Source: Subtercola boreus
GTDB lineage: Bacteria > Actinomycetota > Actinomycetes > Actinomycetales > Microbacteriaceae
DNA length: 64,000 bases
Reading direction: 5' to 3'
Assembly: GCF_003399625.1 (NCBI RefSeq)
Contig: NZ_NBXA01000007.1
Location: 248,001-312,000 of the forward strand
The first letter of the stretch is position 1, and every line of letters begins with the position of its first letter. Below the pieces are notes generated by a model. The model was not told where the DNA came from. It did no database searches and saw only the letters and a list, made by a program, of their open reading frames with translations. Of the stretch, positions 19,097 to 27,826 are shown one piece after another. A program made the translations under genes and the position numbers.

Positions 19097-19700
19097 GCTT
19101 CGCCGGCATCGGCATCGGCATCTGTGCCTGTGCCCGTGCCCGTGCCGCTGCCTGCTCGGGCATGGCGTTGTAGATCTGCGTGCAGCAGAACTCGTACTCG
19201 GCCGGGGTCACGAGTCCGCGGTCGTTCCTGTCGTCGAGGGCCCGCAGGCGGTCGGTGGCCGCCTGGTAGAAGTCGACGTCGCCGATCGTCTCCATGCCGC
19301 CGCCGAGCGGAATGGTGACCACGGTCAGGCACTTCAGCCGTGGTCGGAGGGTTCGGGTCATCCGCAAGCCGGCGAGGAGCCCGAGCGCGTACACCGCTAC
19401 CGCGGCGGCGGTCGCGGCCGGGGCAGCGGTGTACGCGCTGAGTGCGAGGAGCGTGAAGAGAGCCACGACCGCGCCGACGACGGGCCAGGTGCGGGAGAAG
19501 TGCAGGGCGCGGCGTTCGGCGTGGGTGGTGCCCGGAGGGTAGACGGTGAGCCGCGTGCGGTTCCACGATGTACGCCCGGCGGGGCTGACGTCGATGCTGC
19601 CCCAGCGGTGCGGTCCCTCCAGCAGGTGCTCGGCGGTGCGGGAGGCGAAGGCCGTTGCCGGGTGGTGGTGTGCGGCGAAGAGGGAGTGGTACTGGGTCAT
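19035..19700 (-). CDS. DUF6611-like membrane protein, 221 aa
   Basis: ATG at 19700. Two adjacent membrane segments (about 70-110) follow a hydrophilic N-terminus with RWGSIDVSPAGRTSW. A conserved-looking DRLRALDDRNDRGLVTPAEY segment with EFCCTQIYNAM follows. The last 45 residues are low complexity (RARAQAQMPMPMP, then GRGPGRGPGPGR) and are encoded by short repeats opposite the Arg-Asp tail of the CopD-CtaG gene. The two genes overlap tail to tail by 62 bp. The family guess rests on memory of similar actinobacterial proteins; function is unknown. Confidence 0.6.
   Translation of the reverse strand: MTQYHSLFAAHHHPATAFASRTAEHLLEGPHRWGSIDVSPAGRTSWNRTRLTVYPPGTTHAERRALHFSRTWPVVGAVVALFTLLALSAYTAAPAATAAAVAVYALGLLAGLRMTRTLRPRLKCLTVVTIPLGGGMETIGDVDFYQAATDRLRALDDRNDRGLVTPAEYEFCCTQIYNAMPEQAAARARAQAQMPMPMPAKLRTGRGPGRGPGPGRAPRAH
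19050..19155. repeat. Hexanucleotide low-complexity tract in two overlapping gene ends
   Basis: GACCGG/GACCGC units fill 19050-19092, and GGCATC, TGCCTG and TGCCCG units fill about 19105-19155. On the + strand they encode an Arg-Asp tail; on the - strand a Gly-Arg-Pro and Met-Pro/Ala-Arg tail. Tract length probably varies between strains by slippage in multiples of 6, keeping both frames. Confidence 0.6.
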
Positions 19701-19815
19701 GGGCTCAGGCTAGATTCGGATTCCGACCTTCGGCGGAGTCCTGACGGACTTCATACGCTTCCTTGACGGTCTTCTGACGGGCTTGGCGGAAGTGGTGGGA
19801 ATTCTTTCCGGCCCG

Positions 19816-19841
19816 TGTCGATTCCGCCGCATCCCGTTCGA
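19816..19841 (+). promoter_or_regulatory. Predicted ECF42-type promoter of the DGPF gene
   Basis: TGTCGA at 19816-19821, a 17-nt spacer, then CGA at 19839-19841, 50 bp before the DGPF start. Published ECF42 target promoters have TGTCGA at -35 and a CGA-type -10. This predicts that the sigma factor encoded next door drives this operon. Confidence 0.6.
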
Positions 19842-19892
19842 CGTCATAGTAGGAGCACGCATTCCGCGGCCCGCACCGAAACGGAGAACCCC

Positions 19893-20318
19893 ATGAAGTA
19901 CATGCTGATCATGCGAGCGACAGACGAAGCCAAGGCCGCCTACGAACAGGCTGACTTCGCCCAGATCATGCAGCAGATGGGGGTCTACAACGACGCCCTG
20001 GCCAAGGCGGGCGTACTGCTCGCGGGCGAAGGTCTCGCCGACAGCATGACCGACAACTTCGTCGTCGACTTCGCCGGCGAGGCACCCCTCGTGACCGACG
20101 GCCCGTACGGCGAGACCCACGAACTGTTCAGCGGTTTCTGGATCCTGCAGGTCGGCTCGAAGGAGGAGGCAGCCGAGTGGGCCTCCCGCGCGCCGCTCGG
20201 CGCGGGGTCGAAGCTCGAGGTGCGCCGTGTCTCGGAGATGAGCGACTTCGCCGAGTTCAGCGACACCGATGCGATGAAGAACGAGGCGGCCTGGCGCGAC
20301 GCGAACGGCCAGGCGTGA
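19893..20318 (+). CDS. YciI/DGPF-domain protein, ECF42 partner
   Basis: 141 aa, ATG 19893 preceded by GGAGA. MKYMLIMRATDEAKAAYEQA opens a YCII-like alpha/beta fold; VTDGPYGETHELFSGFWILQ carries the DGPF-type motif (here DGPYGE...GFWILQ). Genes of this family are the constant partners and targets of ECF42 sigma factors. The stop lies 3 bp before the sigma factor start, so the pair is translationally close. The biochemical role of DGPF proteins is unknown. Upstream is an ECF42-type promoter at 19816-19841. Confidence 0.88.
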   Translation: MKYMLIMRATDEAKAAYEQADFAQIMQQMGVYNDALAKAGVLLAGEGLADSMTDNFVVDFAGEAPLVTDGPYGETHELFSGFWILQVGSKEEAAEWASRAPLGAGSKLEVRRVSEMSDFAEFSDTDAMKNEAAWRDANGQA

Positions 20319-20321
20319 GCT

Positions 20322-21617
20322 GTGGCTGAGGCCGGAACAGCTGCCGCTGCTGCCGACGCCGCTGCCGCTGCCGCCGTCGCCCGCATGGTCGACGGCGTGT
20401 GGCGCATCGAGAGCGCCCACATCGTGGGAACCCTCGCACGCCTCACCGGCGACATCGGCCATGCCGAAGACCTGGCTCACGAGGCCGTTGTCGACGCGCT
20501 CACGCAGTGGCCGTCGGCCGGTATTCCCTCAAACCCCGCCGCCTGGCTCACCGCGGTCGCGAAGCGCAAGGCGATCGACGGTTGGCGACGACGCGAACGG
20601 TTGGATGCCCGCTACCAGGAGCTGGGTCTCGACCTCGGCTCGGGCACGGCCGCCCTGCCCGCAGACGATGCCGCCTGGCAGCCGATCGACGACGACGTGC
20701 TGCGACTCATCTTCACGGCCTGCCACCCCGTGCTCGGGCGCGAGGCGCAGATCGCTCTGACGCTCCGCATCGTCGGCGGGCTCACCACGGAGGAGATCGC
20801 GCGGCTGTTCCTCGTACCGGTCGCGACGGTTCAGGCGCGCATCACCCGCGCCAAGAAGACGCTCTCCGCCGCGCGTGTGCCGTTCGAGGTGCCCGATCCG
20901 GGCGAGTGGTCCGCGCGCCTCAGCTCCGTGCTCGGCGCGGTCTACCTCATCTTCAGCGAGGGATATGCGGCGACATCCGGAGAGCACTGGATGCGCGTCG
21001 ACCTCGCGAATGAGGCCCTCCGCCTCGGCCGCGTCCTGGCGGCGCTCGTTCCCCGCGAACCGGAGGTGCTCGCCCTCGTCGCGCTGATGGAGCTGCAGGC
21101 GTCCCGCTTCGGGGCACGAGTGCAGACGGACGGCACGCCGATCCTCCTGGTCGACCAGGATCGCAGTCGCTGGGACCGTTCCCAGATCGCGCGGGGGCGC
21201 GCCCTGCTTGCGAGATCGGATGCACTCGGCCGAGGTCGCGGCAGCTATGCCCTGCAGGCGGCAATCGCCGAGCGTCACGCGACCGCGCCGAACGTCGACG
21301 GAACCGACTGGGCCCACATCGTGCTGCTCTACGAGGCGCTCGGCCAGCTCGCCCCGAACCCGGTGGTCGAACTCAACCGGGCGGTCGCGGTGTCGATGGC
21401 GACCGGGCCCGCCTCCGCGCTGCTGATCGTCGACCGGCTCGCCTCGGGCGGGGCGCTCGCCGGGTCGCACCTGCTGCCGAGCGTGCGGGGCGAGCTCCTC
21501 TCCCAGCTCGGACGCACCGACGAGGCCCGCTCAGAACTCACCACGGCGGCGGCGCTCGCCGGGAACTCGCGCGAGCGCGCTGTGCTGCGTGCGAAGGCCG
21601 CGGCCCTCGCTCCCTGA
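20322..21617 (+). CDS. ECF42-group RNA polymerase sigma factor with TPR extension
   Basis: 431 aa, GTG 20322, 3 bp after the DGPF stop. An Ala-rich start is followed by sigma region 2 (about 30-90; GHAEDLAHEAVVDALTQWP, NPAAWLTAVAKRKAIDGWRR) and region 4 (about 128-180; LTLRIVGGLTTEEIARLFLV, then PVATVQARITRAKKTL). A long C-terminal TPR-like domain (about 195-431) ends with LLPSVRGELLSQLGRTDEAR. ECF42 sigmas have this extension in place of an anti-sigma factor, and it is needed for activity. Likely autoregulated with the DGPF gene. Confidence 0.9.
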   Translation: MAEAGTAAAAADAAAAAAVARMVDGVWRIESAHIVGTLARLTGDIGHAEDLAHEAVVDALTQWPSAGIPSNPAAWLTAVAKRKAIDGWRRRERLDARYQELGLDLGSGTAALPADDAAWQPIDDDVLRLIFTACHPVLGREAQIALTLRIVGGLTTEEIARLFLVPVATVQARITRAKKTLSAARVPFEVPDPGEWSARLSSVLGAVYLIFSEGYAATSGEHWMRVDLANEALRLGRVLAALVPREPEVLALVALMELQASRFGARVQTDGTPILLVDQDRSRWDRSQIARGRALLARSDALGRGRGSYALQAAIAERHATAPNVDGTDWAHIVLLYEALGQLAPNPVVELNRAVAVSMATGPASALLIVDRLASGGALAGSHLLPSVRGELLSQLGRTDEARSELTTAAALAGNSRERAVLRAKAAALAP

Positions 21618-21642
21618 CTCTCGTCCCGCCCGCCTCCCCGCC

Positions 21643-21718
21643 CACGGTTCCGCTCACATTTGTTGCTTCCGCTGGTGCGCGCGCAGGCGCGGAAGCGACA
21701 AATGTGAGCGCAACGGTG
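21643..21718. repeat. 30-bp imperfect inverted repeat with 16-bp loop
   Basis: Left arm 21643-21672 and right arm 21689-21718 are near-perfect reverse complements (inner 22 bp with one G-T mismatch, outer 8 bp with two mismatches). The core CTCACATTTGT is AT-rich compared with its surroundings. It starts 26 bp after the sigma factor stop. It could be a strong terminator without a U-run, or a small palindromic repeat element. Confidence 0.65.
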
Positions 21719-21770
21719 GGGGTGGGGGAAGGTGGGGTGGGAAGGTGGGGTGGGAAGGTGGGTGGGAAGC
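21715..21770 (+). repeat. G-rich repeat tract, quadruplex-prone
   Basis: A run of GGTGGGG and GGTGGGAA units on the + strand gives more than eight G-runs of three or longer within 55 bases, directly after the inverted repeat. The pattern satisfies the usual G-quadruplex rule. It lies in the 5' flank of the gene starting at 21860. Confidence 0.6.
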
Positions 21771-21859
21771 GGCTGGCGGGAGCGCCTGCACCTCTTTCCC
21801 ATATTCGGGTGCTTTGCTGAGGGCGACAGCAGACCGCCACACGACCGCCGGGGGAGACC

Positions 21860-22321
21860 GTGACAGCACTGAGCTTCGCCGCGCAGCCTTCGCTCTCGCT
21901 TCGCTCCCGTCGTGTGGCCGTGATTCTGTTCGCGCTGGTGGTGGCGCTCCTGTGCGTTTCGCAGTCCGCTCCCGCAGCCACCGCTTCGGCTTCGGCCACG
22001 CGCATCGCCGCGCCAGCTCCGGCCGCACCCGCACCCGTCACAGCCGCCGACGCGGAAGGCGCAGGAGCGGCGGAAGCTGCCGACGCGCCACTGTCCGCCG
22101 ACGCGCCACTGTTCTCCGCCGCGGCCACCCCCCTGCACCGCGACGCGCGCCACCGCCAGGGCGCAACACCGCTCGCCGCCGCCGGGGTGCTCCAGGCGGG
22201 CCTCGCCTCGCCGACGTCACTTGCCGTCGGGCTAACCCCCCGCGCATCCGGAACCGCAGCCGGCCACGCCGTACCCGCCGGCCGCACCGTCACCCTCCTC
22301 CTCTCGATCAACCGCACCTAG
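21860..22321 (+). CDS. Hypothetical exported Ala-rich protein, 153 aa
   Basis: GTG 21860 with GGGGGAGA about 6 nt upstream. Twin Arg (SRRVAVILFALVVALLCVSQ) begins a hydrophobic signal segment at about 17-40, followed by an Ala/Pro-rich, low-complexity chain rich in ADAPLSADAPLF repeats and a final VTLLLSINRT strand. It has no recognised domain. The gene could be a secreted peptide or a cell-wall-spanning stub; the sequence alone does not decide. Transcription may be affected by the G-rich tract upstream. Confidence 0.5.
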   Translation: MTALSFAAQPSLSLRSRRVAVILFALVVALLCVSQSAPAATASASATRIAAPAPAAPAPVTAADAEGAGAAEAADAPLSADAPLFSAAATPLHRDARHRQGATPLAAAGVLQAGLASPTSLAVGLTPRASGTAAGHAVPAGRTVTLLLSINRT

Positions 22322-22430
22322 CTCGGGCACGGGGCCGCCCAGCGGCCGGAACGGAAGCGGCCACCCAGCGGCCGTCGTCCGTCACACCCCCCCCACAGCC
22401 GAGCACCGATGCATCCGAGAGTCCGAGCAC

Positions 22431-24902
22431 ATGACGCAGCACCCCAGCAACAGCACCACCCGCACCTCAAGCACCCCAAGCACCTCCCGCGGCTCCCGCG
22501 TCGGCCGCGCCGTGGGCGCGAAGATCGGGGCCGCCACCGGCCTTGTCGGCCTCAGTGCGATCGCGGGCCTGCTCGTGACCGCCATGATCACGCCGGTGGT
22601 CGCCGTCGCGGGGGTGGGTGCGACCAGCACGCTGGGGGTGTTCACGAGCCTGCCCGACTACATCCGGCCCGACCAGCTTCCGCAGAAGAGCAACATCTAC
22701 GCCGTCGATGGCACCGGGGCGAATGTGCTGCTCGCCTCGGTCTTCGAGCAGGACAGGGAGGAGGTCGCCTGGGCCCAGATCTCCCCGTTCGCGAAGGACG
22801 CCGTGGTCTCCACCGAGGATCCGCGCTTCTACCAGCACGGCGGCGTCGACGTGGCGGCGACCGTGCGTGCGGCGCTCGGCAACGCGGCATCCGGCGGCGT
22901 CGAGTCGGGGGCGTCGACGATCTCGATGCAGTACGTGAAGAACATCCTGGTGCAGCGTGCGGAGGCGATCACTGACGAGGCCGAGCGCACCCTCGCCTAC
23001 CAGCAGGCCACACAGACCTCCATCGACCGCAAACTCAAGGAGATGAAGCTCGCGATCGGCCTCGAGAAACAGTTCTCGAAGAGCGACATCCTGCTCGGCT
23101 ACCTCAACATCGCAAGCTTCGGCGGGGTGACCTACGGCATCCAGTCCGCCGCGAAACGCTACTACGGTGTGGATGCCGCGAACCTCAGCCTCGCGCAGGC
23201 CGCCAGTCTCATCGCCATCGTGAACGAGCCGAACGGATTGCGGCTCGACGACCCCGACAACATCGCCTCGAACCAGGCGCGCCGCGACCTCGACATCCTC
23301 CCGGCGATGCTGAAGGCCAACACGATCACCCAGGCGCAGTACGAGGAGGCGCTCGCCACGCCGGTCGCGCCGCAGATCACGGAGGTGTCGACCGGATGCT
23401 CGACCGCCAACAGTCTCGGGGCCGGTTTCTTCTGCGACTACGTCGGGCGCCAGATCGTCAACAGAGCGCTGCTCGGAACAGACGAGGCGGGCGTCGCCAA
23501 GAACCTCGACCGCGGCGGGTACGACGTTTACACCACGCTCGATGTGGATCTGCAGACAGCGGCCCACGCACAGCTCGACGAGTACGTTCCGCGCTCGAGC
23601 GGCGCACTCGACCTCGGAGCGTCGCTGGTGACCGTCGAGCCCGGCACCGGCAGGGTGCTCGCAATGGCCCAGAACAAGGAGTACAATACCGACCCCGGCG
23701 CGGCGACTCCCGAGAGCACCGCAGTCAACTACGGCACTCGGTTCCCCGACGGCGGATCCACGGGCTTCCAGGTCGGCTCGACCTACAAGATCTTCACTCT
23801 CGCCGAGTGGCTGAAACAGGGAAACGCGCTGAACGACCGGGTGAACGGCAACCAGCGCACGTTCACCATCTCGGACTTCGAGAACTCCTGCCAGGGCCCG
23901 GGGCCCGGCACCTACTCGTCGAAGAACGACGGCGGCGGCAACCCGGGCACGATCAGCGTGCTGAACGCGACCGCGTCGAGCGTGAACAACGCCTACCTGA
24001 CGATGGCCGAGCGCCTCGACCAGTGCGAGATCCGCAAGACCGCCGAGGCGTTCGGGGTGGCGCGGGCCGACGGCGACGAGCTGACCTCGTACCCCTCGGA
24101 TGTACTCGGCACGAACGAGATCGCCCCGCTCGACATGGCGGCGGCCTTCGCTGCCGTCGCCAACGAGGGTGTCTACTGCGCGCCCGTCTCGATCGCCCGC
24201 ATCGTGGACTCCGCGGGCGCCGAGCTCGCGTTGCCGCCGGCGTCCTGCACCCCCGCCGTCTCGCCGGAGATCGCCGCGACCATGGCCTACGCGCTCACCA
24301 GCGTCGTCACGAGCGGCACGGCCACGGCATCCAACCCCCGGAACGGCATCCCGCACTTCGGCAAGACGGGCACCACCAACTCCGAGAAGGACACCTGGTT
24401 CGTCGGCTCGACGACCAAGCTCACCACGGCGGTCTGGGTGGGCAACGTGGTCGGTGAGGTGTCGCTCCGCAACACGTCGATCGACGGCACGAACGGGGCC
24501 AGCCTCCGGCACCTCGTCTGGCGCGGATACATGCTCGCCGCCGACGGCAAGTACGGCGGCGACGCGTTCCCGGCCCCCGACCGTGCCCTCGTGCAGGGCG
24601 TGCAGGTGTCGATCCCGTCCGTCGTCGGCCAGTCGGTCTCCGCGGCGCGCGCGGCCATCGAGGGTGCGGGCTTCGAGTTCCAGGACGGTGGATCCACGGC
24701 CTCCGACCAGCGCGCCGGCACCGTCGCCCGCACCACCCCCTCGGGCTCCGCGGGCCGCGGTTCGACGGTCACGGTCTACACGAGCGACGGCAGCCAGGTG
24801 CCGGCGCCCGCGCCCGCCGAGGCCCCGGGCCAGACGACCGGCCCGGGCCAGGCGGCAGTGCCCCGCCCGGGCGCCACGGTGGGGCCGGCACCCGCCGACT
24901 GA
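22431..24902 (+). CDS. Class A penicillin-binding protein with PASTA domain
   Basis: 823 aa, ATG 22431. A membrane segment lies at about 38-62. The glycosyltransferase 51 domain includes VVSTEDPRFYQHGGVD with catalytic Glu129. The transpeptidase domain has GSTYK (Ser450 and Lys453), SVN (517-519) and KTGTT (from Lys645). A PASTA domain (about 713-780; IPSVVGQSVSAARAAIEGAG) is followed by a Pro/Ala-rich tail. It polymerises and cross-links peptidoglycan on the outer face of the membrane. The size and order match the actinobacterial PonA type. It is a single gene with no operon partner. Confidence 0.93.
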   Translation: MTQHPSNSTTRTSSTPSTSRGSRVGRAVGAKIGAATGLVGLSAIAGLLVTAMITPVVAVAGVGATSTLGVFTSLPDYIRPDQLPQKSNIYAVDGTGANVLLASVFEQDREEVAWAQISPFAKDAVVSTEDPRFYQHGGVDVAATVRAALGNAASGGVESGASTISMQYVKNILVQRAEAITDEAERTLAYQQATQTSIDRKLKEMKLAIGLEKQFSKSDILLGYLNIASFGGVTYGIQSAAKRYYGVDAANLSLAQAASLIAIVNEPNGLRLDDPDNIASNQARRDLDILPAMLKANTITQAQYEEALATPVAPQITEVSTGCSTANSLGAGFFCDYVGRQIVNRALLGTDEAGVAKNLDRGGYDVYTTLDVDLQTAAHAQLDEYVPRSSGALDLGASLVTVEPGTGRVLAMAQNKEYNTDPGAATPESTAVNYGTRFPDGGSTGFQVGSTYKIFTLAEWLKQGNALNDRVNGNQRTFTISDFENSCQGPGPGTYSSKNDGGGNPGTISVLNATASSVNNAYLTMAERLDQCEIRKTAEAFGVARADGDELTSYPSDVLGTNEIAPLDMAAAFAAVANEGVYCAPVSIARIVDSAGAELALPPASCTPAVSPEIAATMAYALTSVVTSGTATASNPRNGIPHFGKTGTTNSEKDTWFVGSTTKLTTAVWVGNVVGEVSLRNTSIDGTNGASLRHLVWRGYMLAADGKYGGDAFPAPDRALVQGVQVSIPSVVGQSVSAARAAIEGAGFEFQDGGSTASDQRAGTVARTTPSGSAGRGSTVTVYTSDGSQVPAPAPAEAPGQTTGPGQAAVPRPGATVGPAPAD

Positions 24903-24991
24903 CGCCGCCGGAAGCCTCCTGGCGCCCGAACCGACGCGCCAATCGAAAGGCCAGAGCCGGCCGAAGAAATACAATCGAAACGTCCGAGGCG

Positions 24992-24997
24992 TATAAA
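24992..24997 (+). promoter_or_regulatory. Possible -10 of the oligopeptide ABC operon
   Basis: TATAAA at 24992-24997 within an unusually AT-rich stretch (24965-25015), about 100 bp upstream of the substrate-binding protein gene. No convincing -35 was seen. Confidence 0.35.
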
Positions 24998-25036
24998 GGG
25001 TAATACAGCACGCATCACTGCACGCATCACACCGCT

Positions 25037-25081
25037 ACATCACCTGCACTCACATCACCTGCACTCACATCACCTGCACTC
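25037..25081 (+). repeat. Three tandem 15-bp repeats in the operon leader
   Basis: The unit ACATCACCTGCACTC occurs three times in a row (25037-25051, 25052-25066, 25067-25081, the last with a final base change). It ends about 20 bp before the start codon of the substrate-binding protein gene, between promoter and ribosome binding site. Confidence 0.75.
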
Positions 25082-25100
25082 TGCTCGAGAGGTTCTTCCC

Positions 25101-26687
25101 GTGAAACTACCCACCAGACCCGCCAGGGTCACCGCCCTCGTGGCCATCGGCCTCGCCTCGGTGCTCGCCGTCTCGGCCTGCACCGACAACTCGGTGTCGA
25201 CCTCGTCGACGGGCGCCGCCGACAAGACGCTCGTCATCGACAAGTCGTTCGACCTCAAGACGAGTGACCCGGCCCGGGCGTTCGAACTCACCGGCAGCAT
25301 CGTCGACAAGGCGATCTACGAGACGGTCCTCGACTTCAACGGCAGCGACGTCACGAAGGTCGTCCCCGGCATCGCCACGTTCGAGGAGAACGCCGACAAC
25401 ACGGTGCTCACCCTCACGATGGATGGCACCCACACCTTCTCCGACGGCACCCCGGTCACGGCCGACGACATCGTCTTCTCGCTGCAGCGCGTGCAGGGCA
25501 TCGCGGGCAACCCGTCGTTCCTGCTCGACGGCGTGACCGTAGCGAAGGTCGACGACAAGACCATCACGCTCACCAGTGCCACCTCGAATCCGGCCCTGCC
25601 GTTCATCCTGCCGAACCCCTCGCTCGGAATCGTGAACTCGAAGGTTCTGAAGGCCAACGGCGGCACGACCGGTGCGGATGACGCGGCCGAAGCCTTCCTC
25701 AACACGACGTCGGCCGGGTCGGGCCCGTACCAGCTCGAGTCGTACGACGTGACCACGAAGGTCGCGTTCGCGCTGAACCCGAACTACGCGGGCACCAAGC
25801 CGGCCTACAGCCGCGTCGTGCTCGAGAACGTCGAGGGCCCCACGCAGAAGATCAACGTGCAGGCCGGTTCGGCCCAGGTCGCCCTCGACCTGAACGCCGA
25901 CCAGGTGCAGGGCGTGGACAGCTCCGTGAAGGTGCTGAAGAACGCCTCGCCGTACCTGATCTACAGCTGGTACAACCAGGACCCGGCCGTCGGTGCCGGC
26001 GTCACCAACAACGCCGACTTCGTGAAGGCTGTGCGCCAGGGCATCGACTACAGCAAGCTGCTGTCGATCGCCGGTGAAGGTTCGACGCAGCCCGGCGGCA
26101 TGGTTCCGTCAATGTTCCTCGGCGCGATCACGAGCGACCCGGCCAACGTCTTCGACATCGACAAGGCGAAGGCGTCGCTTGCGGCATCCGGATACTCGGG
26201 CCAGCCGGTCACGTTCTCGTACCCGAACGACATCACGGTCAACGGCCTGCAGATGCAGACCCTTGCCGAGGCCATCCAGTCGCAGCTGAAGGATGTCGGC
26301 GTCACGCTGACGCTCGCTCCGTCACCGATCTCGACCTTCCTCGACGCGTTCCGTGCGGGCAAGCTCCAGTCGGGCATCATGTACTGGGGCCCGGACTACC
26401 CGGACCCGGCCGACTACCTCGTCTTCAACCCGGGTGAGTCACTCGGCCTCCGCGCCGGCTGGGCTGCGGGAAGCGACGCCACTGTCACGTCTGCCGCCGA
26501 TGCCGCTTCGGCTGCGAGCGGGGACGACGCCCGCAAGACCGCCTACGAGGCCTGGCAGAACGCCGCGAACGCGACGGGACCGTTCATCCCGGTCATCCAG
26601 CCCGGCCAGTACGCCGTCACGACCTCGGAGATCACCACCCTCGATCTCAACCCGGTCTGGACCGTCGACATCGCCGACATCAAGTAA
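25101..26687 (+). CDS. ABC transporter substrate-binding lipoprotein (peptide type, SBP_bac_5)
   Basis: 528 aa, GTG 25101 with GAGAGG about 11 nt before. A lipoprotein signal (VLAVSACTDNSV, Cys at about 31) anchors it outside the membrane. The SBP_bac_5 fold shows in PGIATFEENADNTVLTLTMD, TFSDGTPVTADDIVFSLQRV and YWGPDYPDPADYLVF. Proteins of this family deliver oligopeptides, nickel or sugars to DppBCDF-type transporters; the ligand is not predictable here. It heads an operon with two permeases and two ATPases. Confidence 0.9.
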   Translation: MKLPTRPARVTALVAIGLASVLAVSACTDNSVSTSSTGAADKTLVIDKSFDLKTSDPARAFELTGSIVDKAIYETVLDFNGSDVTKVVPGIATFEENADNTVLTLTMDGTHTFSDGTPVTADDIVFSLQRVQGIAGNPSFLLDGVTVAKVDDKTITLTSATSNPALPFILPNPSLGIVNSKVLKANGGTTGADDAAEAFLNTTSAGSGPYQLESYDVTTKVAFALNPNYAGTKPAYSRVVLENVEGPTQKINVQAGSAQVALDLNADQVQGVDSSVKVLKNASPYLIYSWYNQDPAVGAGVTNNADFVKAVRQGIDYSKLLSIAGEGSTQPGGMVPSMFLGAITSDPANVFDIDKAKASLAASGYSGQPVTFSYPNDITVNGLQMQTLAEAIQSQLKDVGVTLTLAPSPISTFLDAFRAGKLQSGIMYWGPDYPDPADYLVFNPGESLGLRAGWAAGSDATVTSAADAASAASGDDARKTAYEAWQNAANATGPFIPVIQPGQYAVTTSEITTLDLNPVWTVDIADIK

Positions 26688-26773
26688 CCGCCGACTCAGT
26701 CATTCGCTCACACAGTCAATCTCCGACACAAAGTAGAGAACAGCTCATCAGCACCACAACATCCAGCGCCCAG

Positions 26774-27826
26774 GTGCCGGTCACGCTCCGTCGTGGCCCG
26801 CACCTGGGGCCGTTGGCCCGGTACATCCTGATCCGCTTCGGTATCAGCGTTCTGCTCATCTTCGGCGTCACGCTGGTGACGTTCACCCTCGCGAACCTCG
26901 TGCCCGCCGACCCGGCGCAGGCCGCGCTCGGTGAGCGTGCGGCATCCGATCCGGCGATCGTGGCCGCGTTCCGCGAGGCGCAGGGGCTCGACAAGCCGGT
27001 CGTCACGCAGTACCTCCTCTACATTGCGCACCTCTTCCAGGGCAACCTCGGCACGTCGACGCAGTCGCACAACCCGGTCACCCAGGATCTCTCGGTCGCC
27101 TTCCCGGCGACCGCGGAGCTCGCGCTGTTCGTCATCGTCTTCTCGATCATCATCGGTGTGGGGCTCGGAACGTGGGCCGCCCTTCGGCAGAACCGTTTCG
27201 TCGACCAGCTCTTCCGGGTGGTCAGCCTGATCGGCATCTCGATCCCGACGTTCTGGCTCGCACTCGCGGCGTTCTACGTCTTCTTCTACCAACTGCACTG
27301 GGCGCCGGGAACCGGCCGTCTGAGCGCCTCGCTCCAGGCGCCGCCGAAGGTCACCGGCCTGTACACGGTCGACGCGCTGGTCGCAGGCCAGTACACGACC
27401 TTCTGGAATGCGCTCTCGCACCTGATCCTGCCGGGTCTCGTGCTCGTGCTCTTCACGGTCGGTCTCCTGGTGCGCTTCTCCCGCTCGGCGGTGCTCGACG
27501 TTCTGAACCAGGAGTACGTGCTGGCCGCGCGGGCCAAGGGCCTCAGCTCGGCGGCCGTCATCTTCCGCTACGTGCTCCGCGGGGCATCCCTGCCGATCCT
27601 CACGATCGTCGGCCTCGCCTTCGGCTCGCTGCTTTCGGGCACAGTGCTCACCGAGCAGGTGTTCGGCTGGGGAGGTATCGGCCAGTACGCCTACAAGTCG
27701 GCGACGACGCTGGATCTGCCCGCCGTCATGGGCGTCGGGCTCGTGGTCGGTGTGGTGTACATCCTGACCAACTTCATCATCGACGTCGTCTACGGCGTCA
27801 TCGACCCCCGGGTGCGTGTGCAGTGA
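26774..27826 (+). CDS. ABC transporter permease, DppB/OppB type
   Basis: 350 aa from GTG 26774; no ATG is available in frame further up. Six membrane segments are spread over about 17-345. The EAA-loop LNQEYVLAARAKGLSSAAVI (about 238-258) contacts the ATPase, and TEQVFGWGGIGQYAYKSATT is characteristic of DppB/OppB. It forms half of the membrane channel together with the next gene. Its stop overlaps the GTG of the next permease (GTGA), so the two are co-translated. Confidence 0.9.
   Translation: MPVTLRRGPHLGPLARYILIRFGISVLLIFGVTLVTFTLANLVPADPAQAALGERAASDPAIVAAFREAQGLDKPVVTQYLLYIAHLFQGNLGTSTQSHNPVTQDLSVAFPATAELALFVIVFSIIIGVGLGTWAALRQNRFVDQLFRVVSLIGISIPTFWLALAAFYVFFYQLHWAPGTGRLSASLQAPPKVTGLYTVDALVAGQYTTFWNALSHLILPGLVLVLFTVGLLVRFSRSAVLDVLNQEYVLAARAKGLSSAAVIFRYVLRGASLPILTIVGLAFGSLLSGTVLTEQVFGWGGIGQYAYKSATTLDLPAVMGVGLVVGVVYILTNFIIDVVYGVIDPRVRVQ

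Noticed and set aside
22467-24974. 835-aa - strand open frame
   Set aside because: Antisense to the penicillin-binding protein; Arg/Ala/Gly/Val-rich with no motif.
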